Assembly (NCBI GenBank): GCA_964408455.1
Contig: CAYOZN010000030.1
Coordinates: forward strand, 1 to 64,000
From: CAYOZN01 sp964408455
Lineage (GTDB): Bacteria > Planctomycetota > Phycisphaerae > UBA1845 > UTPLA1
Length of the DNA: 64,000 nucleotides
Reading direction: 5' to 3'
A program made the position numbers and the translations under genes. Positions 32,769 through 41,744 of the stretch are shown in pieces; positions within the stretch are counted from its first letter, which is position 1, and each line of letters starts with the position of its first letter. A model generated the notes under the pieces. The model was given only the letters and a program-made list of their open reading frames with translations, had not been told where the DNA came from and made no database searches.

Positions 32769-33773
32769 ATGGCAGATATCCTCGACCAAAGCGAAGTGGA
32801 CGCACTGCTGAACGCGGTGACGGCCGGCGAATTCGACGACGGGCCGCGGCGCGGCCGCGATCCGCGCGGGAACGATGGCCGCGACGTCAGCATTTACGAC
32901 TTCAAGCGGCCGGAGCGGGTCAGCAAGGACCAGATGCGCTCGCTGCAAAGCATCCACGAGGGGTTCGCCCGCAATTTCGGCGCGTCGCTGTCGGGCTTCC
33001 TGCGGACCATCGTCGAGATCCGCGTGGCGACAACGGAACAACTGACGTATAGCGAGTTCATCCACTCGCTGCCGACGCCAACGTTCTTCACGCTGTTGTC
33101 GGGCGCACCGCTGGATGGGCAGATGTGCCTTGAGATCAGCCCGCTGATCGTGTTTCCCATCGTGGATCGACTGCTGGGAGGGACAAACGAAGAAATCTTC
33201 ATACCTCAGCGCCCGCTCACGGGCATCGAGCTGCGCCTGCTGAGCCGGATTCTGGATCGAGCGCTGGTGAACCTGTCGGAGGCGTGGACCGACCTGGTGA
33301 AGGTGCAGTTCGCCGTGACCGGAACGGAGAGTAATCCGCACCTGGTGCAGATCGTCGCGCCCAACGAAGTGGTGGTCGTGATCGGCTTCGAGATCAAGAT
33401 CGGTGCGCGGGCCGGGACGATGAGCGTGTGCATTCCCTTCAACGTCATCGAGCCGGTCATCGGCAAGCTGGGCACGCAAAGCTGGCTGGCCTATGCCCGG
33501 CGCGGGACGGACCCCAGCCAGGAGGCGTCGGTCGCGCGCAAATTGCGGCTGGCGACGGTTCAGGCGGTTGCTTATCTCGGGGAGACGCGCATCACGGTGG
33601 GCGATCTGTTGTCGCTGGCCCCGGGGGACATCATCAAGCTGGATAAGCTGGTGGAGCGGGACTTCGTCCTTCAGGTGCAGGGGCGCAATAAGTTCGCGGG
33701 GCGGCTGGGCAAGCTGCGGGGCAATCGGGCGCTTCAGATCACGCGCAAGGCGGAGCCGGACGAGTTTCTCTGA
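32769..33773 (+). CDS. fliM: Flagellar motor switch protein FliM
   Basis: A 334-residue protein starting at ATG 32769. It is a component of the flagellar C-ring that binds phosphorylated CheY. The N-terminal CheY-binding peptide ADILDQSEVDALLNAV is present, followed by a charged linker. The middle domain includes SIYDFKRPERVSKDQMRSLQ, IHEGFARNFGASLSGFLRT and RLLGGTNEEIFIPQRPLTGI. The FliN-like C-terminal domain reads ITVGDLLSLAPGDIIKLD and ends VQGRNKFAGRLGK. It is not inside a flagellar cluster, so the flagellar genes must lie elsewhere. Confidence 0.95.
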   Translation: MADILDQSEVDALLNAVTAGEFDDGPRRGRDPRGNDGRDVSIYDFKRPERVSKDQMRSLQSIHEGFARNFGASLSGFLRTIVEIRVATTEQLTYSEFIHSLPTPTFFTLLSGAPLDGQMCLEISPLIVFPIVDRLLGGTNEEIFIPQRPLTGIELRLLSRILDRALVNLSEAWTDLVKVQFAVTGTESNPHLVQIVAPNEVVVVIGFEIKIGARAGTMSVCIPFNVIEPVIGKLGTQSWLAYARRGTDPSQEASVARKLRLATVQAVAYLGETRITVGDLLSLAPGDIIKLDKLVERDFVLQVQGRNKFAGRLGKLRGNRALQITRKAEPDEFL

Positions 33774-33840
33774 TTGTATTTGAAAGCGACGGTGCTCGAG
33801 GTGACGTCCCCGCGAGGACAGCCCGGCTCCGAGTGGACGC

Positions 33841-34971
33841 TCACGGAATTTCACCGATGGCGGCCTGAAGCACCTTCCGCACGCGCGGGTTCCGCGCATC
33901 TTCCAGCCGGCGGCCGAGAAAATCTCGATATGGCCCCCAGGCGCCATCCGGCGGCGGGGACAGGTTGACGAGTGCCTTTTGTGCGGCACTATCGAGAGCT
34001 TCCGGCCATTCGGGCAGACACTCGACGATCCACTCGGCCGTCCAGTTACGGGCGACGCCGCACCGGGCCACGGCGATGAGGCTGGCGGCGCGGAGTTCGT
34101 CCGACGCGGCATCGTCCTCGACCAGGCGCTTCAAGGGGCCGCGCATCGCCGGGCAGGGCACGACGCTCAACACGCGGGCGACCGTCAGTCGAACCAGCGG
34201 ATCGGGATCGTCGAGCAAGGGGGCCAGCATGTCGTGATCAAACTTTGCCTCGGACTTTCCGCAGGTGGCCAAAGCCCGCACGGCCAGCCGCCTGCGGACG
34301 GGAGACGAGTCCGCCAGCGCGGAAACGAAGTCTTCCGGTCGAAGCGGCTCCCAATTTTTTGCGGGCGGCGACTTGTCGGCCCAGCGGGTCCGGATGCGAT
34401 CGATCTCCTGCCACCAGGCGTAGGGCGGCAGGAATTCGATGACGGTCGGATCGCCGTGGCGGCCAAAGTACCACTTGATGTAGGCAGGCTGGTAGAACAT
34501 GCGGGTGAGCAGGCCGCCCACGGGATCGCCGTGCCATGTGTCGTAATCGTCGCTCACGCTCCAGAGAAAGATGGGGAAGACGCGCTGATCGCCGAAGCGT
34601 GCAAGCAGCTTGCAGGCGGTCAGGCGGACGGCGTGCTCCTCGACGTCGTAAATGACGGCATCGGCAAGGACCTGAAAATAGCGGTCTCGCGCGATGAAGT
34701 TGCGTGCGTGTACGCGCTGCGCCGATGACAGGCTGCCGCGCCAGGCGTGCCACGCGCGGAAGCCCTCGATGTGGCGTTCGGGATCGCCCGAGTCGAGATC
34801 AGCGAGAATGTCGGCCGGCGGCGGCAGAAGCTGTTCCGCCGGGGCGGAGGCCGGCATAGAGGACGGGCCCTGCGCGCGTGCGGCGTTGATGGCGCTGTGC
34901 AGGTGCAGAACCGCCAGGAGGAGTACGGCGGCGAGACGCGGCCGCAGGGAATGGTGCCTTGCGTATGGCAT
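33841..34971 (-). CDS. Exported HEAT-repeat-like protein
   Basis: A 376-residue protein starting at ATG 34971, with GGAGGA just upstream and a signal peptide (RLAAVLLLAVLHLHSAINAA). The helical repeat region has HEAT/PBS-lyase-like units (VRLTACKLLARFGDQRVFPI, RRLAVRALATCGKSEAKFDH, VRLTVARVLSVVPCPAMRGP, AASLIAVARCG). This is a right-handed solenoid that binds partners. It lies 65 bases downstream of fumC and may share its transcript. Confidence 0.75.
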   Translation of the reverse strand: MPYARHHSLRPRLAAVLLLAVLHLHSAINAARAQGPSSMPASAPAEQLLPPPADILADLDSGDPERHIEGFRAWHAWRGSLSSAQRVHARNFIARDRYFQVLADAVIYDVEEHAVRLTACKLLARFGDQRVFPIFLWSVSDDYDTWHGDPVGGLLTRMFYQPAYIKWYFGRHGDPTVIEFLPPYAWWQEIDRIRTRWADKSPPAKNWEPLRPEDFVSALADSSPVRRRLAVRALATCGKSEAKFDHDMLAPLLDDPDPLVRLTVARVLSVVPCPAMRGPLKRLVEDDAASDELRAASLIAVARCGVARNWTAEWIVECLPEWPEALDSAAQKALVNLSPPPDGAWGPYRDFLGRRLEDARNPRVRKVLQAAIGEIP

Positions 34972-35036
34972 ATTCCTCCGCTTCAGGGCAGCCGGACCAG
35001 GCTGCTCGCTTTGCCGCCCGTCGATGTCAGTCGATG

Positions 35037-36437
35037 TCAACTGGCCGGCTCGGTCATCGAGCGGGGCTCGAGCAGCTTCTTGAGTTCGGCTTCGGGCAAC
35101 ACCTTTTCGTCGAGGGCGACCTGCCGAACGGTCCTGCCGCTGGCAAAGGCCTTCTTGGCAATTTCGGCCGCCTTGTCGTAGCCGATGACCGGGGCGAGCG
35201 AGGTGCACATGGCGAGGCTCTGCTCGACCAGTTGCTCGGCGCGCTGCACGTCGGCCTCCAGACCCTTAACGCAGCGTTCGGCAAAGATGTTCGCGCCGCT
35301 GGAAAGAATGCGCACGGCTTCGAGAAAGTTGTGGGCCATCACCGGCATGCCGACGTGCAGATCGAAGTTGCCCAGCGTCGAGGCGGCGTGGACGACGGCC
35401 GCATCGGCGCCGACGACCTGCGCGACGCACTGCATCAGCATTTCGGCCATGACGGGGTTCACCTTGCCGGGCATGATGCTGCTGCCGGGCTGAGTGGCGG
35501 GAAGCCTGATCTCGCCAATGCCGCAGCGCGGGCCGGAGCCAAGATGACGAATGTCGTTGGCGATCTTGAGCAGGCTGACGGCGATCGTGCGCATCAGTCC
35601 GGATGCCTCGACGAATCCATCCTTGGCGTGCTGGGCCTCGAAGTGGTTGGCGGCCTCGACGAATTCGATGCCGGTGGTCTTCGTCAGGTGCTGCACGACG
35701 AGGCCGGCGAAGCGTGCGTGGGTGTTGATGCCGGTGCCGACCGCAGTGCCGCCGATGGGTAGCTCGCGCAGGGCGCGGATGGCCTTCTGGGCGCGCATGA
35801 CGCCGAGGCGGGCCTGGGCCGCGAATCCGCTGAATTCCTGCCCGAGGCGAATGGGCGTGGCATCCTGAAGATGGGTGCGCCCGATCTTCACGATGTTGTC
35901 GAATGCCTTCGCCTTGTCATCAAGGGCGGCGGCGAGCCTTTCCAGGGCGGGAACCAGCTCGGCCGCCAGCGCATCGGCCGCGGAGACGTGCATGGCCGTC
36001 GGGATCACGTCGTTCGAACTCTGCGACTGATTGACGTGATCGTTCGGATGGACGAAGTCCTTGGCCCCGATCTCGCGGCCAGCGAGCTGTGCCGCACGGT
36101 TGGCAATGACTTCGTTGGCATTCATGTTGGTGCTGGTGCCGGAGCCGGTCTGGAAGATATCGAGGACGAAGTGATCGTCGAGCCTGCCATCGATCACTTC
36201 CTGGGCGGCCTTGATGATCCACTCGGTTTTGTCCCTCGGCACGATGTTGAGCTGGGCGTTGGCGTGGGCGGCGGCCTGCTTGATCAGGCCCATGGCGCGA
36301 ATGAAGCGGCGGCCGAAGCGGTAGCCCGAGACGGGGAAGTTCTCCACGGCACGCTGTGTGGAGGCGCCCCAGAGGGCATGGGCGGGCACGTTCATCGGGC
36401 CCATCGAGTCTTTTTCGACGCGGGTTTCCTGTGGCAT
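35037..36437 (-). CDS. fumC: Class II fumarate hydratase
   Basis: A 466-residue TCA-cycle enzyme interconverting fumarate and malate. Signatures include MGPMNVPAHALWGASTQRAV, GSGTSTNMNANEVIANRA, HPNDHVNQSQSSNDVIPTA and the fumarase/aspartase signature SSIMPGKVNPVMAEML. The catalytic Ser lies in the SSIMPGK loop, and a His in the HPNDHVNQSQ region is the acid. Length is normal for the class. Cytoplasmic. Confidence 0.96.
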   Translation of the reverse strand: MPQETRVEKDSMGPMNVPAHALWGASTQRAVENFPVSGYRFGRRFIRAMGLIKQAAAHANAQLNIVPRDKTEWIIKAAQEVIDGRLDDHFVLDIFQTGSGTSTNMNANEVIANRAAQLAGREIGAKDFVHPNDHVNQSQSSNDVIPTAMHVSAADALAAELVPALERLAAALDDKAKAFDNIVKIGRTHLQDATPIRLGQEFSGFAAQARLGVMRAQKAIRALRELPIGGTAVGTGINTHARFAGLVVQHLTKTTGIEFVEAANHFEAQHAKDGFVEASGLMRTIAVSLLKIANDIRHLGSGPRCGIGEIRLPATQPGSSIMPGKVNPVMAEMLMQCVAQVVGADAAVVHAASTLGNFDLHVGMPVMAHNFLEAVRILSSGANIFAERCVKGLEADVQRAEQLVEQSLAMCTSLAPVIGYDKAAEIAKKAFASGRTVRQVALDEKVLPEAELKKLLEPRSMTEPAS

Positions 36438-36617
36438 GGTGCGAAGTCCTTAATCTGGCGGGGAGGCGAGCGGCTCGCGGCACGACCGGTGCTGCACCGC
36501 GCGCGGATCGTCGCATTTCTGCCACGACAGGATAGACGGCGGCGAACCGATCTGCCAGCCGAACTGGCACGGATTGGGAGGTTTGGGGAAGAATGGTGGG
36601 CGGACCTGGCGGGCCGA

Positions 36618-37280
36618 TCAGGCGGCGTTGCGACGCCGGCGAATCAAGGGAAGACCGGCGAGCAGAAGGGCCAGCGTCGAAGGCTCGGGGATGGGGACGA
36701 GCTCGAAAACGCCGGGCTCAATCGTGTTCGGGAAGAAGTTAACCAGGTCGGCGGTGAAGCGGTTGTAATGCTGGAGGCCGGCGCCCACCTGGTACTCGCC
36801 AAAGCCATCGGCAGAGGCGACTTCAAAATGAAGCACGAAGCGGGCAACGATGTCGCCGGCAGTCGGCGTGATCGCTTCGGGGACGGAAACGAAGTCGGAG
36901 AAGCGAAACTCCGTGCCCGCCATCTGGGTCGAGGCGTTCTGATGGCCGGTGGGGACGTTTTGGATCCAGTAATCCGGGGCGAGCGTGGCCGTGTTTTCCG
37001 TTTCAAACTCATCCAGCGTGAAGGCGGCAGGAGTGCCCGCCAGGAGCTTCTGGATGAGCATTTGGGCGGAGAAGAGATCGTAATTTCCGGCATCGCCGCC
37101 GAGAGACTGGAAGCGCAGATTGAACGAGACAGTGCCCTTGGCGTCATTCAAGGACTGCTGGATGTAGCTGACGTTGAGGTCTTCGACCGTCAGATCGGCG
37201 GCATGGGCAGGCGCGGACAGGGCGCAGGCGACAAATGCCGCGGCCGCAATCAGGCCAGAGTTTCTGCGAACGATGCCCAT
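36618..37280 (-). CDS. PEP-CTERM exported protein
   Basis: A 220-residue protein with a signal peptide (GLIAAAAFVACALSAPAHA) and a C-terminal PEP-CTERM sorting signal, IPEPSTLALLLAGLPLI followed by RRRR. The body (LTVEDLNVSYIQQSLNDAKG, TVSFNLRFQSLGGD) resembles cohesin-like or choice-of-anchor domains. PEP-CTERM proteins are sorted by exosortase, often with exopolysaccharide production. A candidate promoter lies at 37338-37366. Confidence 0.85.
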   Translation of the reverse strand: MGIVRRNSGLIAAAAFVACALSAPAHAADLTVEDLNVSYIQQSLNDAKGTVSFNLRFQSLGGDAGNYDLFSAQMLIQKLLAGTPAAFTLDEFETENTATLAPDYWIQNVPTGHQNASTQMAGTEFRFSDFVSVPEAITPTAGDIVARFVLHFEVASADGFGEYQVGAGLQHYNRFTADLVNFFPNTIEPGVFELVPIPEPSTLALLLAGLPLIRRRRNAA

Positions 37281-37337
37281 TGGCTTCGTGTCCCATCCGG
37301 GGCAACCGTGTCGCCCCCCCTGCTATGCTGACCCTCT

Positions 37338-37366
37338 ATTCCACACGCGATGCACGTCAAAGTCAA
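37338..37366 (-). promoter_or_regulatory. Candidate sigma-70-type promoter for the PEP-CTERM gene
   Basis: On the minus strand TTGACT (37366-37361) and TGGAAT (37343-37338) are separated by 17 bases. They lie about 60 bases upstream of the ATG at 37280. A TTGACG with a different spacing overlaps it. The consensus match is good at -35 and fair at -10. Confidence 0.4.
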
Positions 37367-37445
37367 TCTTCCGAACCGCAGCCAGGGATTTCCGGAGCGG
37401 TCCAAAGGCCGAAAACAGCGGTACCCGGAGCCTGTCTCCAGGGCT

Positions 37446-40022
37446 TTAGGGGCAGACGCCGGCCCCGTGCATATCGATCGCGCCGGTCTCAATGGCCTGA
37501 ATTACCTGGGCGTCCAGGGCGTCGACAAAGCCATCGCAGTTGACGTCGGCTGCCTCGATCAAATCCGGGTCCGTGATATCGCCATCCTCGATGTCATTCA
37601 CGATCTGTCGGTCGGCGGCGTCGGTGCAGCCGTCGCCATCGACATCGCCCAGTACGCGCACGTCGACGGTAAACGTCGCCACGCCCGAGTTGCCGGCCTG
37701 GTCGCCGGTAATCTGCAACTGAATCGTGTACAGGGCGCCGCTGGGAGACCAGGCGGGCCGGGCCGGCGGACGATAGGTTGCCTGGCCCATGCCGTCGTCG
37801 GTGATTTCGGTGAAAGCGGCGCCGGGCACATCGACCGGCGGGATGGTGGACCATGTGAAGGTGTACGAGGTGTTGTTCTCCGGATCGTCGACGATCGAGC
37901 CGGTGAAGGCGATCTCGCACGCAGTGCCGCCGGCGGCAAGGTGTTCATAGACCCAGTCGCGATCGGCCGATGCGGATACCGTGATCGGCTCGGGCGGCGT
38001 GTCGCAGACGACATCCTGGCAGAGGGTGTTCGCGCCCTGTGGCGTGCCGCCGGCGAGGGCGCACGCTTCGAGCGTCGCTTCGACGCAGGTGTCATCGTTC
38101 AGGCAGCAGGCCTGCGTCTCGCATGCGTCGCCGATGTTGTCGCCGTCCGCGTCTTCCTGTCCGGCATTCGGCACGTTGGGGCAGTTGTCGCAAGCATCGC
38201 CGATGCCGTCGTCGTCGTCATCTTCCTGCCCGGCATTGGCAAGGTCCGGGCAATTGTCCTGCGATTCGCAGACGGTATCGCCATCCGCGTCGTTAGCAGC
38301 ATCCTGAGGGCAGGGATCGCAGGCGTCGATGAGGCCGTCAACGTCGGAGTCGAGCTGACAGGCGTCGGGCGTGCCGTTCTGATCGCAGTCACCCGAGTCC
38401 CCGCAGGCAGTGCCGAGGCCGAGCGGAACACCACCGCCGTTCTCGCACGAGGAGACCGGCAGATCGAGACAACCCAGGTCCTCGCCGAAGCAGCATGCCT
38501 GCGTGTCGCACGCATCGCCGATGCCATTCTGATTGGTGTCGGTCTGGTCGGGATTGAAGATAGCCATGCAGTTGTCGCAATCGTCGCCCACACCGTCGCC
38601 ATCGCCATCGGACTGACCGGCGTTCGCAATATCGGGGCAGTTGTCGACACCTTCGCAGACGCCATCGCCATCGGCATCGTTGCCGACATCAAGCGGGCAG
38701 ACATCGCATTCGTCGCCAAGGCCGTCCGTGTCGGTGTCGGTCTGGGCGGCATTTGAGATGTCCGGACAATTGTCGGCGTCGCCGCAGAGGCCATCGCCGT
38801 CGGCATCGTTCGCCGCGTCGAGCGGGCACGGGTCGCATGCATCTCCCGCGCCGTCCTGATCGAGGTCGACCTGGCCGGCGTTGGCGACGCCGGGGCAGTT
38901 ATCGAGATTGCCGCAGACGCCGTCGCCGTCCGCGTCGTTGGCGGCATCGTTGGCACACGTATCGCAGGAATCGATCAGGCCGTCGTCGTCCGCATCGGGC
39001 TGGCAGACATCCGGGACGTTGTTGTTGTCGCAGTCTGCGGCGCCTTCGGCAATGTCGCACGAATCGGGAATGTTGTTGCCGTCGCAATCGGCGGCGCCGT
39101 CGGCGATGTCGCAGGCATCCGGAATGCCATTGCTATTGCAGTCCGCCGCGCCGGCCGCGATTTCGTCCGCATCGGCGACGCCGTCGCCATCGCAGTCGTC
39201 GATCGCGCCATTGGTGTTGGTGTTGGTGTTGGCGTTCGTATTGGTGTTGCCGTTGCCGTTTCCGTTCGAATTCGGAATGGGCTCGGGGGCCGGCTGACCG
39301 AGGAACGACAGGAGGAGTTGGAGGAAGAAGAAGAACAGCAGGAGGGCCAGCAGCACGGCCATGATCGACGCGGCATAGGCCCAGATGAGGGCAACGACGA
39401 CGAAGATTTCGGCAAAGGGAAACGGCAGAGAAGCGTCGGACTTGTCGAGGGGGACATTGCCAGACGTGCTGCCGCCGGCCTGGTTCTGCGGGCCGGAGGC
39501 CTGGGCTGCGTCAAACTGCGTGGCCATCTCCAGAAGCTGGCCATTGGCGGCGACGAATGGATTCTCCGCCGACTCAATGTCGGCAGCGCTCTGCCAGTCC
39601 GTCGGACGCTTCCATTCGAGGCCGTTATGCGTGCGGACCTTCACGATTTCCTTGCGGTCATTCAGTGTGAACGCAGCGGAATTGCCCTGCCGCGTGAATG
39701 ACACCCCGGTCAGGACGGCATCCCTTCCATCGCCGGCGTAGGATGCCTCGATGGCGCGGTCAGCCGCGGGAAATATGAAACGTGCCGTGCGGAGATTCAG
39801 ATCGATCTCCACGGCGGAAGCCATGCCGAACGCAGAGCCCTGAAGCGACTGATTCAGCGGATGATCGGGCCCCAGGGGAATGAGAAGCTTGCCATCGAGC
39901 GTGGGCAGCGGACCCGCCTGACCTGCGCAGCCGCCCAGCCAGACATTGATATTGAGGGTCAACAGAATGCAGAGGATGGCCTTGGCCTGAAAGGTCAATC
40001 GCACCAGCGTGCGGCGTTGCAT
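37446..40022 (-). CDS. Large lipoprotein with thrombospondin type 3 repeats and dockerin-like tail
   Basis: An 858-residue protein with a signal peptide ending in the lipobox LNINVWLGGC and a GGAGGA ribosome site. A transmembrane-like helix follows around residue 220 (YAASIMAVLLALLLFFFF) and then an Asn/Gly/Thr-rich linker (NSNGNGNGNTNTNANTNT). From about residue 265 a long array of calcium-binding repeats of the type DADGDGVCEGVDNCPDIANA runs to about residue 620. The C-terminus has CCxND-type Cys motifs and a dockerin-like pair (GDVDGDGCTDAADRQIVND, VNCDGFVDALDAQVIQA). It is probably an extended, calcium-rigidified surface protein. Confidence 0.85.
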   Translation of the reverse strand: MQRRTLVRLTFQAKAILCILLTLNINVWLGGCAGQAGPLPTLDGKLLIPLGPDHPLNQSLQGSAFGMASAVEIDLNLRTARFIFPAADRAIEASYAGDGRDAVLTGVSFTRQGNSAAFTLNDRKEIVKVRTHNGLEWKRPTDWQSAADIESAENPFVAANGQLLEMATQFDAAQASGPQNQAGGSTSGNVPLDKSDASLPFPFAEIFVVVALIWAYAASIMAVLLALLLFFFFLQLLLSFLGQPAPEPIPNSNGNGNGNTNTNANTNTNTNGAIDDCDGDGVADADEIAAGAADCNSNGIPDACDIADGAADCDGNNIPDSCDIAEGAADCDNNNVPDVCQPDADDDGLIDSCDTCANDAANDADGDGVCGNLDNCPGVANAGQVDLDQDGAGDACDPCPLDAANDADGDGLCGDADNCPDISNAAQTDTDTDGLGDECDVCPLDVGNDADGDGVCEGVDNCPDIANAGQSDGDGDGVGDDCDNCMAIFNPDQTDTNQNGIGDACDTQACCFGEDLGCLDLPVSSCENGGGVPLGLGTACGDSGDCDQNGTPDACQLDSDVDGLIDACDPCPQDAANDADGDTVCESQDNCPDLANAGQEDDDDDGIGDACDNCPNVPNAGQEDADGDNIGDACETQACCLNDDTCVEATLEACALAGGTPQGANTLCQDVVCDTPPEPITVSASADRDWVYEHLAAGGTACEIAFTGSIVDDPENNTSYTFTWSTIPPVDVPGAAFTEITDDGMGQATYRPPARPAWSPSGALYTIQLQITGDQAGNSGVATFTVDVRVLGDVDGDGCTDAADRQIVNDIEDGDITDPDLIEAADVNCDGFVDALDAQVIQAIETGAIDMHGAGVCP

Positions 40023-40506
40023 TGAGACTTCCTCCCATGGCGCGGCGGCGGCGAGAAGCTCGCGGTTTTGACGCTGCTGCGACGGCCAGGCCCATTCAGG
40101 CAGGACAACTTTCGCCCCCGGAAAGCACCAACTCGCTGAGGCTTACAGTTTAACGGGTTGCGCGCATTCGAGCCAAGGGGCCTTGAACGGAAATTGCGCC
40201 ATTTCGCATTCTCGGAACCGCGGACAGTGAACGAAGGCCGGCCCCCCGGCCCACTTTCCGCGGCGGGCTCCGAACCAATCGTGAAGGCGCGCCGTAGATA
40301 TCTGGAGAGTTACCTCCTTCTCCTTCAATGCGGCAGAGGCGGCCGTCGCGTCGGATACGCGGCGGCCGCCTCTTATCTTTTTGGGGCGGACCAGTTCATC
40401 GATTGGTCCATCGCGCCCCCCTGCCGACAATTCCCATCGCAAAAATGCTGTAAGTATCCGCTTCCGTGCGGGTCTAATAACCGGGGACATGACGAGGGGC
40501 CCCACC
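40023..40506. other. Intergenic region between divergent genes
   Basis: This 484-base gap between the thrombospondin-repeat lipoprotein and the ECF sigma gene holds the terminator-like hairpin at 40336-40382. No gene is supported. GGAGAGTTACCTCC near 40300 could form a small stem. Confidence 0.5.
40336..40382 (+). terminator. Orphan intrinsic terminator upstream of the ECF sigma gene
   Basis: GAGGCGGCCG (40336-40345) pairs with CGGCCGCCTC (40363-40372). An inner CGCGT/ACGCG stem has a CGGAT loop. TTATCTTTTT follows. The plus-strand transcript it would end has no protein gene, so it may close a small RNA or be the attenuator of the sigma gene 124 bases downstream. Confidence 0.65.
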
Positions 40507-41082
40507 ATGATGTCGGCGGTTGAGCCGGACAGCCCGCCTGCGGACGCCCGCGCACCCGATGTGCAGGTTTCGGCATTTGAGCGTCTGGTCGCCGAGCACC
40601 ATGCGCGGGTCTCGGAGGTCGTCAGCCGCCTTCTGGGCTGGCCGCCCGACGTGGGCGACGTGGTGCAGGATGTGTTCGTGAAGGCATTTGAGGGGCTTTC
40701 CTCATTTGAAGAGCGGAGCGGAGCCGAGACATGGCTGATCCGAATTGCCATCAACACCTGCCGTACGCACCAGCGCCGGCGGCTCGTCCGGCTGTCTCAC
40801 TGGAAGCAGGTCTGGGAAGCGGCCTCGCGAGGCTGGCGCAACCGGGAGGAAGACCCAGCTATCGGGATCGATCGCCCGGATCGCGGCGCGGCCATACGCC
40901 GTGCGGTGCAGCGATTGCCGGCCACCTACCGCGAGGTGGTCGTGCTTCGATACCTGGAGGAATGGAGCATTGACGAGATCGCGGCCGCCCTGGGGCTGCG
41001 GCGAAACACGGTTGAGGTGCGGCTGACGCGGGCCAAAGAGCGACTGCGCTCGGAGCTGCAAGGCGAATGGGACGAGAAATGA
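40507..41082 (+). CDS. ECF-family RNA polymerase sigma factor
   Basis: A 191-residue sigma-70 factor starting at ATG 40507, with GAGGGG upstream; 40489 is an alternative start. Sigma region 2 is VAEHHARVSEVVSRLLGWPP, followed by VGDVVQDVFVKAFEGLSSFE and AETWLIRIAINTCRTHQRRR. Region 4 is RLPATYREVVVLRYLEEWSI with DEIAAALGLRRNTVEVRLTR. It controls a small regulon under an extracytoplasmic signal. Its stop overlaps the next start (ATGA), which usually means co-regulation with its own regulator. Confidence 0.93.
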   Translation: MMSAVEPDSPPADARAPDVQVSAFERLVAEHHARVSEVVSRLLGWPPDVGDVVQDVFVKAFEGLSSFEERSGAETWLIRIAINTCRTHQRRRLVRLSHWKQVWEAASRGWRNREEDPAIGIDRPDRGAAIRRAVQRLPATYREVVVLRYLEEWSIDEIAAALGLRRNTVEVRLTRAKERLRSELQGEWDEK

Positions 41083-41693
41083 CGGGCGACGACGAACATC
41101 TGGCGAATATGCTGCGTGCGGCCGAGGCCGATGTGCGTGCCGCGCCAGTGTCATCGCAGGGCCTGGCGACGCGGGCCATCGCCCTGTCGCACCAACGGAA
41201 GCGCCGGCGCCGGATGGCTGGCGGCGTCCTGGTCTCTGGTGCGCTGTGCTTGCTGCTGTGGCTGCCCACCCGAAACTGGTACAGCGGCGACTTCGCGGGC
41301 CATCCGACGAAGCCCGGCATCACCGGCCCGGAACACGTGGCCGACGTCACCGGCATGAACCCGGGGGCAGCGCAGCTTCGGGCGGAGCTGGCGGCCCTGG
41401 AGCGCGAGGCCGCGGAACGCCAGCGGGTCGTCGCCGGTCTGCTTCAGTCAGACAGGCTTCGCCGGGCCGCCGAGCAACTGCGGCAACTGGAGCGATCAGC
41501 AGCCAGGCCGGTCGTGCCGCCCGATGTATCGGCGCGTTGCGAAGCAGAAGTGGCGGCGGAATACATGGTCCACTATGCCGAAACGATGGCACGGAATCCA
41601 CGCCGCAAGGAAGACGCCCATGCCGAGCTACGGCGCGTCATGGCGCTCTTCCCGGAGACCGTCGCGGCCAGGGCGGCGATGAGCCGGTTGTGA
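41079..41693 (+). CDS. Membrane protein, probable anti-sigma partner
   Basis: A 204-residue protein overlapping the sigma gene by four bases (ATGA). A cytoplasmic N-terminus of about 45 residues, a single transmembrane helix (MAGGVLVSGALCLLLWLP) and a periplasmic helical/coiled-coil domain (AALEREAAERQRVVAGLLQS) match the usual anti-sigma layout. No zinc-binding HxxxCxxC motif is visible. The anti-sigma role rests on position and topology, not on a recognised domain. Confidence 0.7.
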   Translation: MTGDDEHLANMLRAAEADVRAAPVSSQGLATRAIALSHQRKRRRRMAGGVLVSGALCLLLWLPTRNWYSGDFAGHPTKPGITGPEHVADVTGMNPGAAQLRAELAALEREAAERQRVVAGLLQSDRLRRAAEQLRQLERSAARPVVPPDVSARCEAEVAAEYMVHYAETMARNPRRKEDAHAELRRVMALFPETVAARAAMSRL

Positions 41694-41744
41694 GCATGAC
41701 CAATTCCATTCGGACACCCATTCCGCAGCAAAGGAGATTCTGTG

